NCBI GenBank assembly: GCA_937874455.1
Contig: CALNBE010000126.1
Coordinates: 1 to 7,360 of the forward strand
DNA from: an uncultured Opitutia bacterium
Lineage (GTDB): Bacteria; Verrucomicrobiota; Verrucomicrobiia; Opitutales; UBA953
DNA length: 7,360 bases
Direction of reading: 5' to 3'
This document shows, piece after piece, positions 6,322-7,360 of this stretch. The notes beneath the pieces were generated by a model that was not told the DNA's origin, searched no databases, and worked only from the letters and a program-made list of their open reading frames with translations. Within the stretch, counting starts at the first letter, position 1, and each line of letters begins with the position of its first letter. The translations under genes were made by a program, and so were the position numbers.

Positions 6322-7360
6322 TTATTTTCCTCCCCGGCGGATGCCCTGGAGGATTTGCGCGGCCTGGGGATCGCCGGCGGCACGGGCTTTTTCGAGCCAG
6401 AGTTCGGCTTGTTTCAGGTCGCGCGGGACATGCTGGCCCTGGAAATAAATTCCTCCGAGCAGACGCATGGCGGGCCAGTCGCCCATTTCGGCGGCCCGTT
6501 TGTATTCGGCAATTCCTTTGGCGACATCCTTGGGGAATCCCGCCTGGCCGTTGAGATACCATTCGGCGCGGAAGCGGATGGCTTCAGGATTGTTTTTCTC
6601 CGCGGCGCGGCCGACCAAGTCGATGATTTCCTTTTCGTATTCGGCGCGGGCTTCGGGTGTGAGTTGGGAGCGATGTTGGAGTGTGGCGAAATGCACGCGA
6701 ACCAGCCCCATCATTGCGGCGGGGTGCCCCGTGTCAGAGGCCAGTCTGTAGGCGATGGAGGCGTGGAGGATGCGCTCGTCGATGTCTTTGCCGAGTTTCC
6801 CCTGCTCGTAGGCGAGGCCATCCTGATAGAGTGCCTCGGGGTTGGCAGCGCGGATGGGAGCGTTGGCGACACCGGCGGCGGCGACTCGCACCGGCAGGGC
6901 GGCGGGCGAAGGGATTTTTTCGGCGCTGTGGAGCCAGACGAGGCGGGAGCCGATTTCGGCGAGCCAAGAGTTGCGATGTCGCACGAGCTGGGTGACGGGC
7001 TCGTCCGAGACGTAGTGGCGCGACCAATTTTTCCCATCGGGGCTGGTGAGGATGCTGTCGTTGGTGGTGACAGCGAGTTGGGTCGCATCGGCAAAGAAAC
7101 TGAGCAAGCCGGGATTTTTTTGCGTCACCGGATTTTTGTCGCGCGGGGCAACGAGGACGGACTGCCAGTTGACGCCATCGGCGGAACGGTAGAGCGCGGA
7201 GGTGCTGTAATCGAAAGTGCTGCCGACCAGCCAAAAGGCATCGCGGGCGGCGGCGAGCTGGCGGAGATGGACCGCCTGCCAGCCAGCCCAGCGCCAGGTT
7301 TGGCCGTCGTCGGTGGAGAGGAAAATTTCCTTTGGGGAGGCGGCGAGAACGATGCCTGGC
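6322..7360 (-). CDS. Asp-box (BNR) repeat protein with C-terminal Sel1 repeats, C-terminal part (5' end outside window)
   Basis: The frame is open from the right edge (first full codon at 7359) to TAA at 6324-6322, giving 345 visible residues. The GTG at 7128 that could be read as a start is internal, because 77 in-frame upstream codons continue the same repeat pattern. Three Asp-box motifs occur: LSTDDGQTW (14-22), YRSADGVNW (57-65) and LTSPDGKNW (104-112), each followed by a strand. This is the sequence mark of BNR-type beta-propeller blades as in sialidases and photosystem-assembly-like proteins, so more blades probably lie outside the window. After an alanine/proline-rich linker (about 147-172), residues 174-339 hold at least three Sel1-like helical repeats (ALYQDGLAYEQGKLGKD; IRFRAEWYLNGQAGFPKDVA; MRLLGGIYFQGQHVPRDLKQ, each ending in an A-x-x-G-D/N-type turn), a protein-binding scaffold. 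No catalytic residues are visible. The role is unknown; the family calls are firm. It may belong to the same transcript as the downstream genes, across a 236-base gap. Confidence 0.85.
   Translation of the reverse strand, partial: PGIVLAASPKEIFLSTDDGQTWRWAGWQAVHLRQLAAARDAFWLVGSTFDYSTSALYRSADGVNWQSVLVAPRDKNPVTQKNPGLLSFFADATQLAVTTNDSILTSPDGKNWSRHYVSDEPVTQLVRHRNSWLAEIGSRLVWLHSAEKIPSPAALPVRVAAAGVANAPIRAANPEALYQDGLAYEQGKLGKDIDERILHASIAYRLASDTGHPAAMMGLVRVHFATLQHRSQLTPEARAEYEKEIIDLVGRAAEKNNPEAIRFRAEWYLNGQAGFPKDVAKGIAEYKRAAEMGDWPAMRLLGGIYFQGQHVPRDLKQAELWLEKARAAGDPQAAQILQGIRRGGK

Noticed and set aside
6086..6562. N-terminal extension of the DUF6498-like protein (open frame back to 6562)
   Set aside because: The extension is proline/arginine-rich, overlaps the Sel1 coding region in another frame and has no hydrophobic or family character; the ATG at 6085 begins just before the first membrane span.
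7318..7334. Near-palindrome AGGAAAATTTCCT near the right edge
   Set aside because: Lies inside coding sequence for a normal Asp-box blade; short and explained by its codons (KEIFLS).

Overview
This is a GC-rich bacterial chromosomal window. Apart from the left edge, it carries a single minus-strand gene cluster. No rRNA, tRNA, CRISPR array or transposon is visible. The mix of large secreted multi-domain proteins, a DUF6498-like membrane protein, starts without clear Shine-Dalgarno sequences, and GC-rich coding suits a Verrucomicrobiota-type or similar Gram-negative genome. That placement is an inference and is not proven by any marker gene here.

Layout from left to right: (1) 1-669, plus strand, is the C-terminal part of a PDZ-domain protein that enters from outside the window. 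(2) 679-4291, minus strand, is a very large exported papain-like (C1) cysteine peptidase. Its C-terminal three quarters consists of about nine tandem beta-sandwich modules resembling the prokaryotic YEATS (pYEATS) domain. A one-base frameshift at a C5 run (3698-3702) breaks the reading frame between the catalytic Cys and the His/Asn. (3) 4297-4771, minus, is a small protein with two C-terminal membrane spans, also apparently frameshifted by one extra base at a CCC run. (4) 4796-5401, minus, is a three-span membrane protein with a soluble C-terminal domain that may be a bacterial PH-like fold. (5) 5420-6085, minus, is a polytopic membrane protein with a DUF6498-like signature. (6) 6086-6321 is a gap without a convincing gene, holding a hairpin just past the upstream stop codon. 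(7) 6322-7360, minus, is the C-terminal part of a protein with Asp-box (BNR, beta-propeller-like) repeats followed by Sel1 repeats; it runs off the right edge.

The four genes between 6085 and 679 are spaced by 18, 24 and 5 bases and are probably co-transcribed. Three encode integral membrane proteins and the last a secreted protease with a long repeat stalk, so the unit looks like an envelope-associated system of unknown purpose. The PDZ gene converges on it tail to tail, with 9 bases between stops.

Two features go beyond gene calling. One is the protease joined to a tandem pYEATS-like array, a domain family linked by comparative genomics to biological-conflict and immunity systems. The other is a strongly over-represented short word, GCGGAGGAAA, found nine times on the two strands (its core GGAGGAAA fourteen times), scattered through coding sequence in a way no annotated feature explains.
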